Part shown: positions 35,401 to 43,550 of the stretch, piece after piece
How the letters are laid out: each line of letters begins with the position of its first letter
Numbering within the stretch: the stretch's first letter is position 1
From: Bradyrhizobium sp. 199
GTDB taxonomy: Bacteria > Pseudomonadota > Alphaproteobacteria > Rhizobiales > Xanthobacteraceae
Length of the DNA: 64,000 bases
NCBI RefSeq assembly: GCF_023073355.1
Contig: NZ_JADPJI010000005.1
Coordinates: 744,001-808,000, forward strand
Direction: 5' to 3'
Translations under genes and position numbers: made by a program
The notes under the pieces: generated by a model
The model's input: the letters and a program-made list of their open reading frames with translations, nothing else
Database searches by the model: none
Told to the model about the DNA's origin: nothing

Positions 35401-36459
35401 GTGGCTGACGGCGTCAGGAAAGACGAAGAGTTCTCGGGCACCAAGCCGGTCGAGGAGCGTCATCGCTTCGACGAACTGCGGCTCGAGGCGTGGATGCGCG
35501 ACAACGTCGACGGCTTCGAGGGACCGCTGGTCGTCCTCCAGTTCAAGGGTGGCCAGTCCAATCCGACCTACCGGCTGAACACGCCGAACCGTTCCTACGT
35601 GATGCGCCGCAAGCCGTTCGGCAAATTGCTGCCGTCGGCGCATGCCGTCGATCGCGAATACCGCGTCATTGCCGCCCTTGGAAAGCAGGGCTTTCCGGTC
35701 GCGCGTGCCTACGCGCTGTGCCAGGACGACGGCGTCATCGGCGCCGCCTTCTACATCATGTCGATGGAGGAGGGGCGCGTGTTCTGGGATCCGACGCTGC
35801 CGAGCCAGGACGGCGATGCGCGGCGCAAGATCTTCACCAGCAAGATCGAGACGCTGGCGAAACTGCACATGTACGATCCCACGGCGATCGGCCTTGGCGA
35901 GTTCGGCAAGCCCGGTAACTATTTTGCGCGCCAGATCGACCGCTGGACCAAGCAATATCGCGCATCGGAAACGCAGCACATTCCGGAGTTTGAGAAGGTG
36001 GCCGAATGGCTGCCCAAGACCGTGCCGGAGCAGGCGCGCGTTGCGATCGTCCATGGCGACTATCGCCTCGACAACATGATTTTCCACGCGACGGAACCGC
36101 GCGTGCAGGCGGTGCTGGACTGGGAGTTGTCGACGCTTGGTGATCCCATGGCCGACTTCACCTATCTGTTGATGCAGTGGGTCATGCCGGGCCTGGACGG
36201 CGCCGACCTCAAGGCGCTCAACATTCCGAGCGTTGAAGAGGCCGCACAGATTTATTGCAACGTCACCAAGATGACGGTGCCGGACCTCAACTGGTATTTT
36301 GCCTACAACCTGTTCCGTCTCGCCGGCATCACCCAAGGCATCGCCGGCCGCGTCCGCGACGGCACCGCCGCCAACGCCAAGGCGCTGGAGTCGGCTAAGC
36401 GCACCGTGCCGCTGTCGAAGGCGTCGTGGGAGTACGCGCAGAAGGCGGGCGCGGTTTAG
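35401..36459 (+). CDS. APH-type phosphotransferase (acyl-CoA pathway kinase)
   Basis: A 352-residue protein from GTG 35401. Aminoglycoside-phosphotransferase/choline-kinase fold: the N-lobe VVLQFKGGQSNPTYRLNT and YVMRRKPFGKLL (ATP lysine region), and the catalytic loop VAIVHGDYRLDNMIFHATEP followed by AVLDWELSTLGDPMADFTYL (metal-binding Asp). Proteins of this type next to acyl-CoA dehydrogenases are probably hydroxyacyl-CoA kinases and not antibiotic-resistance enzymes. Same direction as the dehydrogenase, 159 bp apart with a palindromic repeat between. Confidence 0.93.
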   Translation: MADGVRKDEEFSGTKPVEERHRFDELRLEAWMRDNVDGFEGPLVVLQFKGGQSNPTYRLNTPNRSYVMRRKPFGKLLPSAHAVDREYRVIAALGKQGFPVARAYALCQDDGVIGAAFYIMSMEEGRVFWDPTLPSQDGDARRKIFTSKIETLAKLHMYDPTAIGLGEFGKPGNYFARQIDRWTKQYRASETQHIPEFEKVAEWLPKTVPEQARVAIVHGDYRLDNMIFHATEPRVQAVLDWELSTLGDPMADFTYLLMQWVMPGLDGADLKALNIPSVEEAAQIYCNVTKMTVPDLNWYFAYNLFRLAGITQGIAGRVRDGTAANAKALESAKRTVPLSKASWEYAQKAGAV

Positions 36460-36504
36460 GAATAGCGAAGGCGCGGGCCGATGGCCGTGTCTTTTGCTTT
36501 GCTG

Positions 36505-36563
36505 TCTCGTGTCCCGGACGCGGTGCAGCACGGAGTGCTGCTCCGCAGAGCCGGGACCCAGTC
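36505..36563. repeat. GGGTCCCGGCTCTGCGG-type palindromic repeat, copy 1
   Basis: CTCGTGTCCCGGACGCGGTG...CTCCGCAGAGCCGGGACCCA. Arms match copies at 37022-37078, 37092-37146, 39168-39227 and 39250-39306 in either orientation. Confidence 0.85.
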
Positions 36564-36623
36564 ATGTCGCCAAAGTATTCAGATCATCCGCCAGATCGCG
36601 CCAATCCGGGTTGAACCCTTCGA

Positions 36624-36863
36624 TTAATTTGAGCTTCCAACTGCGCCGCCACGCTTCAGCGAATGCTCGCGTGCACGAACCTCGAGCACAGAATCGAAAG
36701 TCTCAAAATAGACAAGCAGAGTCACGTCGTATTGCCGCGTGAAGCCGGCTATGAGTTTGGCTTTATGCACCGCCATTCTGCGAGCAAGGTCGTTGGTCAC
36801 CCCGACATAAAGGGTGCCGTTTCGCTTGCTCGCGAGGATGTAAACTAAGAAGGGCATGTCCAT
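36624..36863 (-). CDS. GIY-YIG nuclease family protein, second copy
   Basis: A 79-residue protein (ATG 36863, or 36857). FLVYILASKRNGTLYVGVTN is the GIY-YIG signature; DLARRMAVHKAKLIAGFTRQ and AREHSLKRGG contain the conserved Arg and Glu. It belongs to the same short family as the gene at 16117 but is clearly diverged from it. It stands alone among palindromic repeats. Confidence 0.92.
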   Translation of the reverse strand: MDMPFLVYILASKRNGTLYVGVTNDLARRMAVHKAKLIAGFTRQYDVTLLVYFETFDSVLEVRAREHSLKRGGAVGSSN

Positions 36864-36872
36864 GCAATCGGC

Positions 36873-36978
36873 ACCTAAAGCGCGATGCGACTAGGATGAA
36901 TCGCCATCGCGCTTTAGGTTGTTGTTTAAGCATGATCTTTTCGGAAAACCGCTGCGCACTTTTCCGGATCATGCTTTA
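36873..36978. repeat. Pair of nested palindromes (CCTAAAGCGCGATG and AAGCATGATC types)
   Basis: CCTAAAGCGCGATG at 36874-36887 pairs perfectly with CATCGCGCTTTAGG at 36905-36918. AAGCATGATC at 36929-36938 pairs with GATCATGCTT at 36967-36976, with an inner CGGAAAA/TTTTCCG stem. This is a type of intergenic element I associate with Bradyrhizobiaceae. Confidence 0.8.
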
Positions 36979-37021
36979 GGGCTATTTAAGATTGCATGGT
37001 TCGAAGCCGTCGCCAAACGCT

Positions 37022-37146
37022 CTGGGTCCCGGCTCTGCGGAGCGTCACTTCGTGCCGCACCGCGTCCGGGACACGAGACTCGAATTGCGGTGTGTCCCGG
37101 ACGCGGTGCAGCGTGCAACGCTGTGCCGCAGAGCCGGGACCCAGTC
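37022..37146. repeat. Two head-to-head copies of the GGGTCCCGGCTCTGCGG palindromic repeat
   Basis: Copy 2 at 37022-37078 and copy 3 at 37092-37146 in opposite orientation, 13 nt apart, so the whole segment can fold into one very long hairpin. Confidence 0.85.
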
Positions 37147-37161
37147 AAATGCCGACCTCGG

Positions 37162-38334
37162 CTATCCCTTCACACAATGCGCAATCAGCCTCTCCACGAA
37201 CCCCGCGCATTTCTCCAGCTGCGCCATCTCCACAAACTCGTCCGGCGTGTGCGCCTGCGCGATTGATCCTGGTCCGATCACCACCGAGGGAATGTCGGCC
37301 ATGCTGGCGAACAGGCTGGCCTCGGTGCCGAAGGCGACCTTGGCGTGGTCGTTGCGCCCGGCGAGGCTCTTGGCCAGCGTGACGACGGTCGCGTCGGCCG
37401 CCGTGTCGAGCGCGGGATAGTCGAGGATCTCCTCGAAATCGATGCCGCAGTCCGGATGTCGCGCCTTCATCGTCGGCTCGAGCTCGGCCTTGGCCCAGGC
37501 GACGATCGCGTCCGTCACTTCGCGGGATTCGGTGATGCCGATGCCGCGGCATTCGAAGTCCACTGTGCAGGTATCCGGCACGATGTTCAGCGCGGCTCCG
37601 CCATGCACGATGCTGGTGAGGAGCGTCGAGTGCGGAACGTCGTAGAGGCTGTCGCTTGACCGCGCGGCCGCGAGCGCAACGGCGCGGCGGCGGATCTCGA
37701 CGATCAGCTCGGCGGCATATTCGATCGCGTTGACGCCATCAGGCGCGATCGACGAGTGGCGGGCCAGCCCGCGAAAGGTCGCGCGCACGCCGTGCTTGCC
37801 CTTGTGGCCGATGATCACCTTCATCTCGGTCGGCTCGCCGACGAAGCAGCCGAGCGGCTTGATCTTCTTTTTTGCGACCTCGCCGAGCATGGGACGCACG
37901 CCGACGCAGCCGATCTCCTCGTCATAGGAGATCGCCAGATGGATCGGCGTGTTGAGCTTGGCCTCCACCATCTCCGGCACCATGGCGAGGCAAACCGCGA
38001 CAAAACCCTTCATGTCGGTGGTGCCGCGGCCAAAGAGCTTGCCGTGGCGCTCGATCAGCTTGAACGGATCGTGGCTCCAGTCCTGGCCCACCACGGGCAC
38101 GACGTCGGTGTGCCCCGACAGCACGAAGCCCGGCCGGTCCTCTGGTCCGATCGTGACCCACAGCGAGGCCTTTTGTCCGGTCGCGTCGACGATGCGCTCG
38201 CCCTTGATGCCGTGGGTGGCGAGATAGCTCTCGATATGCGCGATCAGGGGCAGGTTGGAGCGATCGCTGATGGTGTCGAAGGCGACGAGGTCGGCGAGCA
38301 GCTTGCGGATACGGTCGGGTCTGGAGCTTGGCAT
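37162..38334 (-). CDS. argE: Acetylornithine deacetylase / M20 family peptidase
   Basis: A 390-residue M20 metallohydrolase from ATG 38334. The metal-binding motif FVLSGHTDVVPVVGQDW (HTD) near residue 75, GRGTTDMKGFVAVCLAMVPE, the catalytic AISYDEEIGCVGV, and CFVGEPTEMKVIIGHKGKHG. The C-terminal FGTEASLFASMADIPSVVIG and GSIAQAHTPDEFVEM complete the site. Length and motifs fit ArgE, which removes acetate from N-acetylornithine, but related amidohydrolases share them. It stands alone, flanked by repeats on both sides. Confidence 0.9.
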   Translation of the reverse strand: MPSSRPDRIRKLLADLVAFDTISDRSNLPLIAHIESYLATHGIKGERIVDATGQKASLWVTIGPEDRPGFVLSGHTDVVPVVGQDWSHDPFKLIERHGKLFGRGTTDMKGFVAVCLAMVPEMVEAKLNTPIHLAISYDEEIGCVGVRPMLGEVAKKKIKPLGCFVGEPTEMKVIIGHKGKHGVRATFRGLARHSSIAPDGVNAIEYAAELIVEIRRRAVALAAARSSDSLYDVPHSTLLTSIVHGGAALNIVPDTCTVDFECRGIGITESREVTDAIVAWAKAELEPTMKARHPDCGIDFEEILDYPALDTAADATVVTLAKSLAGRNDHAKVAFGTEASLFASMADIPSVVIGPGSIAQAHTPDEFVEMAQLEKCAGFVERLIAHCVKG

Positions 38335-38574
38335 TTTCACGTTCTTGTCAGGAGGTGGGAAGGTGACGCAGCTTGCATGAACCATACCAATGGTGCTGCT
38401 GCTAGGGCAAACCAGTTCAAGTCCATCCGGGTACGAGATGTTGCGTTGCCCGACGGGCAAAACAGGCCATGGGTCGGTCAATCCGCGTTGCGGAAAATAT
38501 TCCACTTTGCCGAAATTCGGAAACGGCGTATGTGTCGCGACAACCCGGCCCAAGGAAGAGGGGCGTATCGCGAT

Positions 38575-38990
38575 CGTCACGAACGCGGGCCGGGCGGCGG
38601 TGGACGCTAGTTGCATCGGCGCGAAGAGCTTCGCAGGGCGGAGAGCCGTGAGCGAACGCGTCGCGCACACGACCGGTGTGATCGGCGTACGGCAAAATCG
38701 TGTGGTCCTGACGCCCGGGGTCTGTGCGTCAAGTCTTGTGGTGATGCGTGTCGTCCAACCGGACGCATGCGTCAGTCATCCGCAGGGCGACGGGGGCAAT
38801 AGTGCATCGCTCCCCGGGGAGAGCACGACATAAGCCGTAAAACCACTGCGCAGGGAAGGCCGGTTGTTTGGCTTCACCTGTATGCCGCTGTGCAGATTTT
38901 TTGACTGCAACCTCGCACAGTGGACCGCGGGTGCCAGCCGGCACCCGGTCTTCCCTGCGCCTTCTTTCAATTGAGGGCGACTTATTAAAG
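38575..38990. repeat. Large foldable intergenic element, candidate structured RNA
   Basis: No coding frame is convincing. A 16-bp stem (GCGCAGGGAAGGCCGG at 38848-38863 with CCGGTCTTCCCTGCGC at 38945-38960, one G.U pair) encloses an inner stem CCGCTGTGC (38885-38893) with GCACAGTGG (38915-38923, one mismatch) and a hairpin GGGTGCC-AGCC-GGCACCC (38929-38946). The wording of the element resembles a dispersed intergenic sequence I know from Bradyrhizobium genomes. Function unknown. Confidence 0.55.
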
Positions 38991-39052
38991 CAAAACTCGG
39001 GCGCAATGAGCCGCGAGGATGCCGAGGCGTGACTGCAATCGATATATCAGAT

Positions 39053-39137
39053 GTAGGATGGGTAGAGCGAAGCGAAACCCATCACCTTCGTGTGCGCAGA
39101 AGCATGATGGGTTTCGCAAGTGCTCTACCCATCCTAC
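39053..39137. repeat. GTAGGATGGGTAGAGC inverted repeat
   Basis: GTAGGATGGGTAGAGC...GAAACCCATCA on the left and TGATGGGTTTC...GCTCTACCCATCCTAC on the right form a long imperfect hairpin. This is a widely dispersed intergenic element type in proteobacteria. Confidence 0.85.
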
Positions 39138-39167
39138 GGACCGCGGGCTGCGCCTTCGAACAACAGT

Positions 39168-39306
39168 CTTGTGCCCCGGACGCAGCGCAGCGCCTCTCGG
39201 CGGTGCGCTGCAGAGCCGGGGCCCATCCATCAGCGAGCGCTGCGGCCTGCTGGGTCCCGGCTCTGCGGAGCGTCACTGCGTGCCGCACCGCGTCCGGGAC
39301 ACGAGA
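39168..39306. repeat. Copies 4 and 5 of the GGGTCCCGGCTCTGCGG palindromic repeat
   Basis: Copy 4 (39168-39227, diverged) and copy 5 (39250-39306, close to copy 2) in opposite orientation, again arranged as a pair. Confidence 0.8.
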
Positions 39307-39315
39307 CCGCGGTCG

Positions 39316-40101
39316 CTAAACCGGCTTGCCCGTATACGGCATCGACGCCGTCAATCCGCCGTCCACCGGGAAGGCCTGGCCGTTGACATACGACGCCTCG
39401 TCGCTGGCCAAGAACAATCCCATCGCCGCGAGCTCGTGCGGCTGGCCGGGGCGCTTGAGCGGATTGAGCTGGCCGATCTTGTCGACGGTGCCGCGCTCCT
39501 TGGCGCGGTCGAAAATCGGCTTTGTCATTCCCGTTTCGATCAGGCCCGGGCACACCGCGTTGATGCGTACGCCGGTGCCGGTGAGCGAATAGGCGGTGGT
39601 CTGCACCAGGCTGATCACGCCGGCCTTGCTCGCGGCATAAGGATGTCCGCTGGCGCCGGCCTTGAGGCCCGCGACGGACGCGGTCAGCACGATCGCGCCG
39701 GACTGCTGCTTCACCATGTGCGGCATCGCATGCTTTACCGCCAGGAATGGCCCTATCAAATTGACGCGCAACACCTCTTGCCAGTGCTCGACAGTCTGCT
39801 CACCGAGCGGGACGAGCCCGCCGCTGACACCGGCGTTGGCCCAGATCACGTCGAGCCGGCCATGCGTCTTCACCGCCTTGTCGATGACGGCGATGACATC
39901 AGTCTCGGAGCCCGCGTCGGCGATCATGGCTTCCGCGACGCCACCGGCCTTTTTCACCTCCTCGGCGGTCTCCTTCACCGCCTCGGTGCGATCGACCGCG
40001 ATGAGCTTGGCGCCTTCGCGGGTGAAAAGGAGCGCGGCGGCGCGACCGATGCCGCTGCCGGCGCCGGTGATGATGACGGATTTGCCTTGCAGGCGTCCCA
40101 T
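39316..40101 (-). CDS. SDR family oxidoreductase
   Basis: A 261-residue classical short-chain dehydrogenase. The cofactor motif is GAGSGIG near residue 13, followed by VIWANAGVSGG (NAG), the catalytic Ser in GAIVLTASVAGL and YAASKAG (YxxxK). LIAVDRTE with Asp at the end of strand 2 suggests NAD preference. The C-terminal YVNGQAFPVDGGLTAS is typical. Substrate unknown; the neighbourhood suggests hydroxyacyl-CoA or alcohol oxidation. Confidence 0.93.
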   Translation of the reverse strand: MGRLQGKSVIITGAGSGIGRAAALLFTREGAKLIAVDRTEAVKETAEEVKKAGGVAEAMIADAGSETDVIAVIDKAVKTHGRLDVIWANAGVSGGLVPLGEQTVEHWQEVLRVNLIGPFLAVKHAMPHMVKQQSGAIVLTASVAGLKAGASGHPYAASKAGVISLVQTTAYSLTGTGVRINAVCPGLIETGMTKPIFDRAKERGTVDKIGQLNPLKRPGQPHELAAMGLFLASDEASYVNGQAFPVDGGLTASMPYTGKPV

Positions 40102-40236
40102 GCGTTTCTCCCTTGTGGTGCCTCGCGTGGCCCTTGCCGCGCGACGGAATTTCAAACAAGATTTCAAACGGTAAAGTGTCTTGAGACACGTTCGCTACTG
40201 ACGTACAGCGACATCAAACGGGATGGAAGGGTTTCG

Positions 40237-40935
40237 ATGGCAGGTGCAGACAAGCCCAATGTGGTCACGACGCGGTGGTGGTGGGTCCGTCACGCGCCGG
40301 TGCGCAATGATGGCGGCAACATCTACGGCCAGTCCGACATCGCCTGCGACACCAGCGACACCTATGTGTTCAACGCTGTTGCCAAGGTGCTGCCACGCAA
40401 CGCCATCTGGTATTCGAGCAATCTGAAGCGCACGCATCAAACGGCCGAAGCGATCTGGGCGGCCGGCTTTCCCAGACCCGCGTCCATGAAATGGGAAGCG
40501 GACCTCGCCGAACAAAATCTCGGCCGCTGGCAGGGCATGAACCGAGCCGAGTTCATCGCCAGCCGCCCGGTCGGCACGAGCTGGTTCGCCGACATCAACG
40601 AGCCCGCACCGGGCGGCGAAAGTTTCATGGATCTCTACAACCGCACGCGCCGCACCATCGAGCGGATCAACGCTGAGGCGGCCGGGCAGGACGTGATCGC
40701 GGTCGCCCATGGCGGTACGATCAAGGCGGCACTGGGCCTTGCGCTCGACGGTCAGCCGGAGCGGGGGTTGTCGTTCGACATCGACAATTGCTCGGTGACG
40801 CGGCTGGATTATTTCGCAACTGCCGAGCGCACGGTCTGGCGGCTTCCGATGGTGAATCAGCAGCCGTGGATCGCGGATGACGCGCACGCAGCGATGCACC
40901 AGCCGGCAGGACCGGAAGTCAAGAAGCTCGCGTGA
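40237..40935 (+). CDS. Histidine phosphatase family protein
   Basis: A 232-residue protein from ATG 40237 with GGAAGGG upstream. The active-site VRHAPVRNDGGNIYGQSD has RHxxxxxN in place of RHGE, the common form in CobC/PhpB-like proteins. SNLKRTHQTAEAIW supplies the second Arg, and VIAVAHGGTIKAALGLALDG the second catalytic His. Likely removes phosphate from a small metabolite. It is divergent from one SDR and upstream of the other. Confidence 0.92.
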   Translation: MAGADKPNVVTTRWWWVRHAPVRNDGGNIYGQSDIACDTSDTYVFNAVAKVLPRNAIWYSSNLKRTHQTAEAIWAAGFPRPASMKWEADLAEQNLGRWQGMNRAEFIASRPVGTSWFADINEPAPGGESFMDLYNRTRRTIERINAEAAGQDVIAVAHGGTIKAALGLALDGQPERGLSFDIDNCSVTRLDYFATAERTVWRLPMVNQQPWIADDAHAAMHQPAGPEVKKLA

Positions 40936-40942
40936 TGAAGTC

Positions 40943-40982
40943 GTCATTTCGGGAGGGTCCGAAGGACCAGACCCGGAATGAC
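40943..40982. repeat. Short TTCCGG-type palindromic repeat
   Basis: GTCATTTCGGGAGGGTCC and GGACCAGACCCGGAATGAC form a compact hairpin of the same family as at 33.7 and 35.3 kb. It could end the phosphatase transcript or be a mobile repeat. Confidence 0.75.
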
Positions 40983-41014
40983 ATTGAATACCAAAATCAA
41001 TCTGGGAGAGACAC

Positions 41015-41782
41015 ATGACCTTGTTCGACATGAAGGGGAAAGTCGCCGTCATCACGGGATCGACGCGCGGCATCGGGCTTGCGATCGCCGAGCGCATGGC
41101 CGAGCACGGCGCCAAGGTGGTGATCTCCTCGCGCAAGGCCGACGTCTGCGAAGAGGTCGCCAAGGGCATCAACGAAAAGTACGGCAAGGGCACCGCGGTC
41201 GCGATCGCCGCCAACATCTCGTCGAAAGAGAATCTGCAAAACCTCGTCGATGAGAGCAATCGCGCCTTCGGCAAGATCGACGTGCTGGTCTGCAACGCCG
41301 CCTCGAACCCGTATTACGGTCCGCTCGCCGGCATCTCCGACGATCAATTCAGGAAGATTCTGGACAACAACATCGTCGCCAACAACTGGCTGATCTCGAT
41401 GGTGGTGCCGCAGATGATCGAGCGCAAGGACGGCTCGGTCATCATCGTCTCTTCGATCGGCGGTTTGAAAGGCTCGACCATCCTGGGCGCCTACGCGATC
41501 TCCAAGGCCGCCGACATGCAGCTCGCGCGCAACCTCGCCTGCGAATACGGCAAGAACAACATCCGCGTGAACTGCATCGCGCCCGGCCTGATCAAGACCG
41601 ACTTTGCCAAGGCGCTGTGGGACAACCCGGAGAATTTGAAGGCCTCGACCGCGCGCTCGCCGCTGCTTCGCATCGGCATGCCCGACGAGATCGCGGGCGC
41701 GGCGGTGTTCCTGGGATCTGCGGCTGGCGACTTCATGACCGGCCAGACCATGGTGATCGACGGCGGCGCGACGATAAGCTGA
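41015..41782 (+). CDS. SDR family oxidoreductase
   Basis: A 255-residue classical SDR: the cofactor motif GSTRGIG at about 14, LVCNAASNPYYGPL (NAA), VIIVSSIGGLKGSTILG (catalytic Ser), YAISKAADMQLARNLACEYG (YxxxK) and the end GQTMVIDGGATIS. VVISSRKADVC with Arg after strand 2 suggests NADPH. It resembles DHRS4-like dehydrogenases that follow ACAD10/11-type genes. It lies 80 bp downstream of the phosphatase. Confidence 0.93.
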   Translation: MTLFDMKGKVAVITGSTRGIGLAIAERMAEHGAKVVISSRKADVCEEVAKGINEKYGKGTAVAIAANISSKENLQNLVDESNRAFGKIDVLVCNAASNPYYGPLAGISDDQFRKILDNNIVANNWLISMVVPQMIERKDGSVIIVSSIGGLKGSTILGAYAISKAADMQLARNLACEYGKNNIRVNCIAPGLIKTDFAKALWDNPENLKASTARSPLLRIGMPDEIAGAAVFLGSAAGDFMTGQTMVIDGGATIS

Positions 41783-41819
41783 GGCGTGAAATCAGGCCGA
41801 GGTGTGGCCGCGGCGAACA

Positions 41820-41943
41820 GTGCGCTCCCTCTCCCGCTTGCGGGAGAGGGCTGGGGAGAGGGTTGTCTCCGCAGTGAGATTCCCGATGAGGAGAAAGCCC
41901 TCACCCTACGCGCCAACCTCTCCCGCAAGCGGGAGAGGTTGCA
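41820..41943. repeat. CCTCTCCCGC-type palindromic repeat pair
   Basis: CCCTCTCCCGCTTGCGGGAGAGGG near 41825 and ACCTCTCCCGCAAGCGGGAGAGGT near 41918, the common dispersed element that flanks genes in many proteobacteria, separated by about 70 nt. Confidence 0.85.
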
Positions 41944-41985
41944 CCGAGTTCGCCGCTCGATCGTTCGTTCAAGTCAGCCGAGACC

Positions 41986-43209
41986 TCAGTCCACTGCCGC
42001 GTAAACCAGATCCCGCACCAGCGTGCGCGTGTAGTCGCGCTGGCCGGGGCCCTGGCTCATGAACACCGCGAACAGATCCTCCTTCGGATCGATCCAGAAG
42101 AACGTGCCGGCAATGCCACTCCAGAAATACTGGCCGACGCTGCCGGGGAAGGGTGCGATGCCGGCCTCGCGGCGCACTGCAAAGCCGAGACCGAAGCCGT
42201 GGCCCGGCGACAGCAGCGTGCCGTTGGTCACGACATGCGACCCGAGATGATCGGACGCCATCAGCTCCAGCGTCTTGCGGCCGATGATCCTGTTGCCGTC
42301 GAGCGTGCCGCCGTTGCGCAGCATCAGGCAGAAGCGGGCATAATCCATCGTGGTCGAGACCAGCCCGCCGCCGCCGGACTCCATCACCGGCTGCTCGAGC
42401 ATGTTGAAGAGGGCAACCTTGTCGCCGGTCCATGGATCGGCCGCGAACGGCTCGGCAAGTCTGCTGGCGTTGGCCTCGGAGGTCGAGAAGCCGGTCTCGG
42501 CCATCTGCAACGGCGCGAGCACGCGCTCGGTGAGGAACGAGCCAAGCGATTTGCCGCTGGCGACCTCGATGATGCGGCCGAGGATGTCGGTGGAGCGGCT
42601 GTAATTGAACTCCGCGCCGGGCTGGCAGACCAGCGGGAAGCTCGCGACCAATGCGGCATGCTCGGCGTTGGTGATCTTGCGGCTGCGGACGCGGGACTCC
42701 TGGTAGAGCTTGTGCACGGGGCCGTCGCCCTGGTGCTCGTAGGTGAGGCCCGAGGTGTGGCGGAGCAGGTCCTGCACGGTCATCGGCCGCGCTGGCGGCA
42801 CCAGCTCGAGCTTGCCGTCCTTGACGATGCCGACCTGCTGGCTGGCAAATTCCGGGATGAACTTTGCGACGGCGTCGCTGAGCAGGAGGTGGCCGTCCTC
42901 GACCAGCGCCATGACCGCGACCGAGACGATCGGTTTGGTCATCGAGAAGATCCGGAAAATCGAATCCCGCGCCATCGGCGCGGCGGCCGCCGGGCTCTGC
43001 TTGCCGAGCGCTTCGAACCAGCCGACCTGGCCGCGGCGGGCCACCAGCACGGTGATGCCGGGAACGGTTCCCTTGTCGATCTCGCGTTTGAAGGCGTCCG
43101 ACATGGTCTGGAGGCGAGGCCGCGACAGCCCAAGCGTCTCCGGACGGGCCTCCGGTAAGGGCGGGGTGTGGATTGCGGAGGCGGCTGTGGTGGCAGCTTG
43201 GGCGTTCAT
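41986..43209 (-). CDS. Serine hydrolase (class C beta-lactamase-like)
   Basis: A 407-residue protein from ATG 43209. FRIFSMTKPIVSVAVMALVE contains SxxK (Ser-Met-Thr-Lys) near residue 90, FNYSRSTDILGRIIEV supplies the Tyr-x-Ser motif, and the C-terminal third has GHGFGLGFAV. The family includes esterases and D-aminopeptidases; beta-lactam hydrolysis is not implied. No signal peptide, so cytoplasmic. It is divergent from tRNA-Trp. Confidence 0.93.
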   Translation of the reverse strand: MNAQAATTAASAIHTPPLPEARPETLGLSRPRLQTMSDAFKREIDKGTVPGITVLVARRGQVGWFEALGKQSPAAAAPMARDSIFRIFSMTKPIVSVAVMALVEDGHLLLSDAVAKFIPEFASQQVGIVKDGKLELVPPARPMTVQDLLRHTSGLTYEHQGDGPVHKLYQESRVRSRKITNAEHAALVASFPLVCQPGAEFNYSRSTDILGRIIEVASGKSLGSFLTERVLAPLQMAETGFSTSEANASRLAEPFAADPWTGDKVALFNMLEQPVMESGGGGLVSTTMDYARFCLMLRNGGTLDGNRIIGRKTLELMASDHLGSHVVTNGTLLSPGHGFGLGFAVRREAGIAPFPGSVGQYFWSGIAGTFFWIDPKEDLFAVFMSQGPGQRDYTRTLVRDLVYAAVD

Positions 43210-43357
43210 AAGGGCTCCCGGGCTCTTGTTTTTGGTCGGGAAAGTGTGGCCCAGAAGCCCCGGTACAAACAAGCGAAGCCGGCGCGGTTCACCCTTGCAA
43301 TCCGGCCGCCCCCTGTGCTTGAAAGCGGCCTGATCCGAGCGGCGACGCTGGGTCTGT

Positions 43358-43433
43358 AGGAGTGTAGCTCAATTGGTAGAGCACCGGTCTCCAAAACCGG
43401 GGGTCGCAGGTTCGAGCCCTGCCACTCCTGCCA
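43358..43433 (+). tRNA. tRNA-Trp (anticodon CCA)
   Basis: A 76-nt cloverleaf with encoded CCA. The acceptor stem AGGAGTG pairs with CACTCCT; D-arm TAGCTCAATTGGTAGAGCA; anticodon loop CTCCAAA in CCGGTCTCCAAAACCGG; T-arm CGCAGGTTCGAGCCCTG. The polysaccharide locus starts about 120 bp downstream. In many alphaproteobacteria this tRNA precedes secE-nusG; here it does not. Confidence 0.96.
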
Positions 43434-43550
43434 GTCAAATCAATCACTTAGATCAGATGCTGGTGGGATAGGGACGAGAACGTCCCACGGGCGGATCACC
43501 ACGCGCCGATCGATACGCTTGATTCAGTGCCAGGCCCGGCGAGGCGTCGC

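Noticed and set aside
35401..36459. Aminoglycoside resistance gene
   Set aside because: The fold is APH-like, but context with an acyl-CoA dehydrogenase and family text point to a metabolic kinase.
35152..36531. Minus-strand 459-codon frame opposite the APH-type kinase
   Set aside because: No recognisable motif and exactly antisense to the kinase gene.
41820..41943. CRISPR-like short repeats
   Set aside because: Only two palindromic copies with no regular spacer series; a common dispersed element. No CRISPR array was found anywhere in the window.
41986..43209. Beta-lactamase resistance gene
   Set aside because: SxxK serine hydrolase without a signal peptide; such cytoplasmic family members are generally esterase-like.
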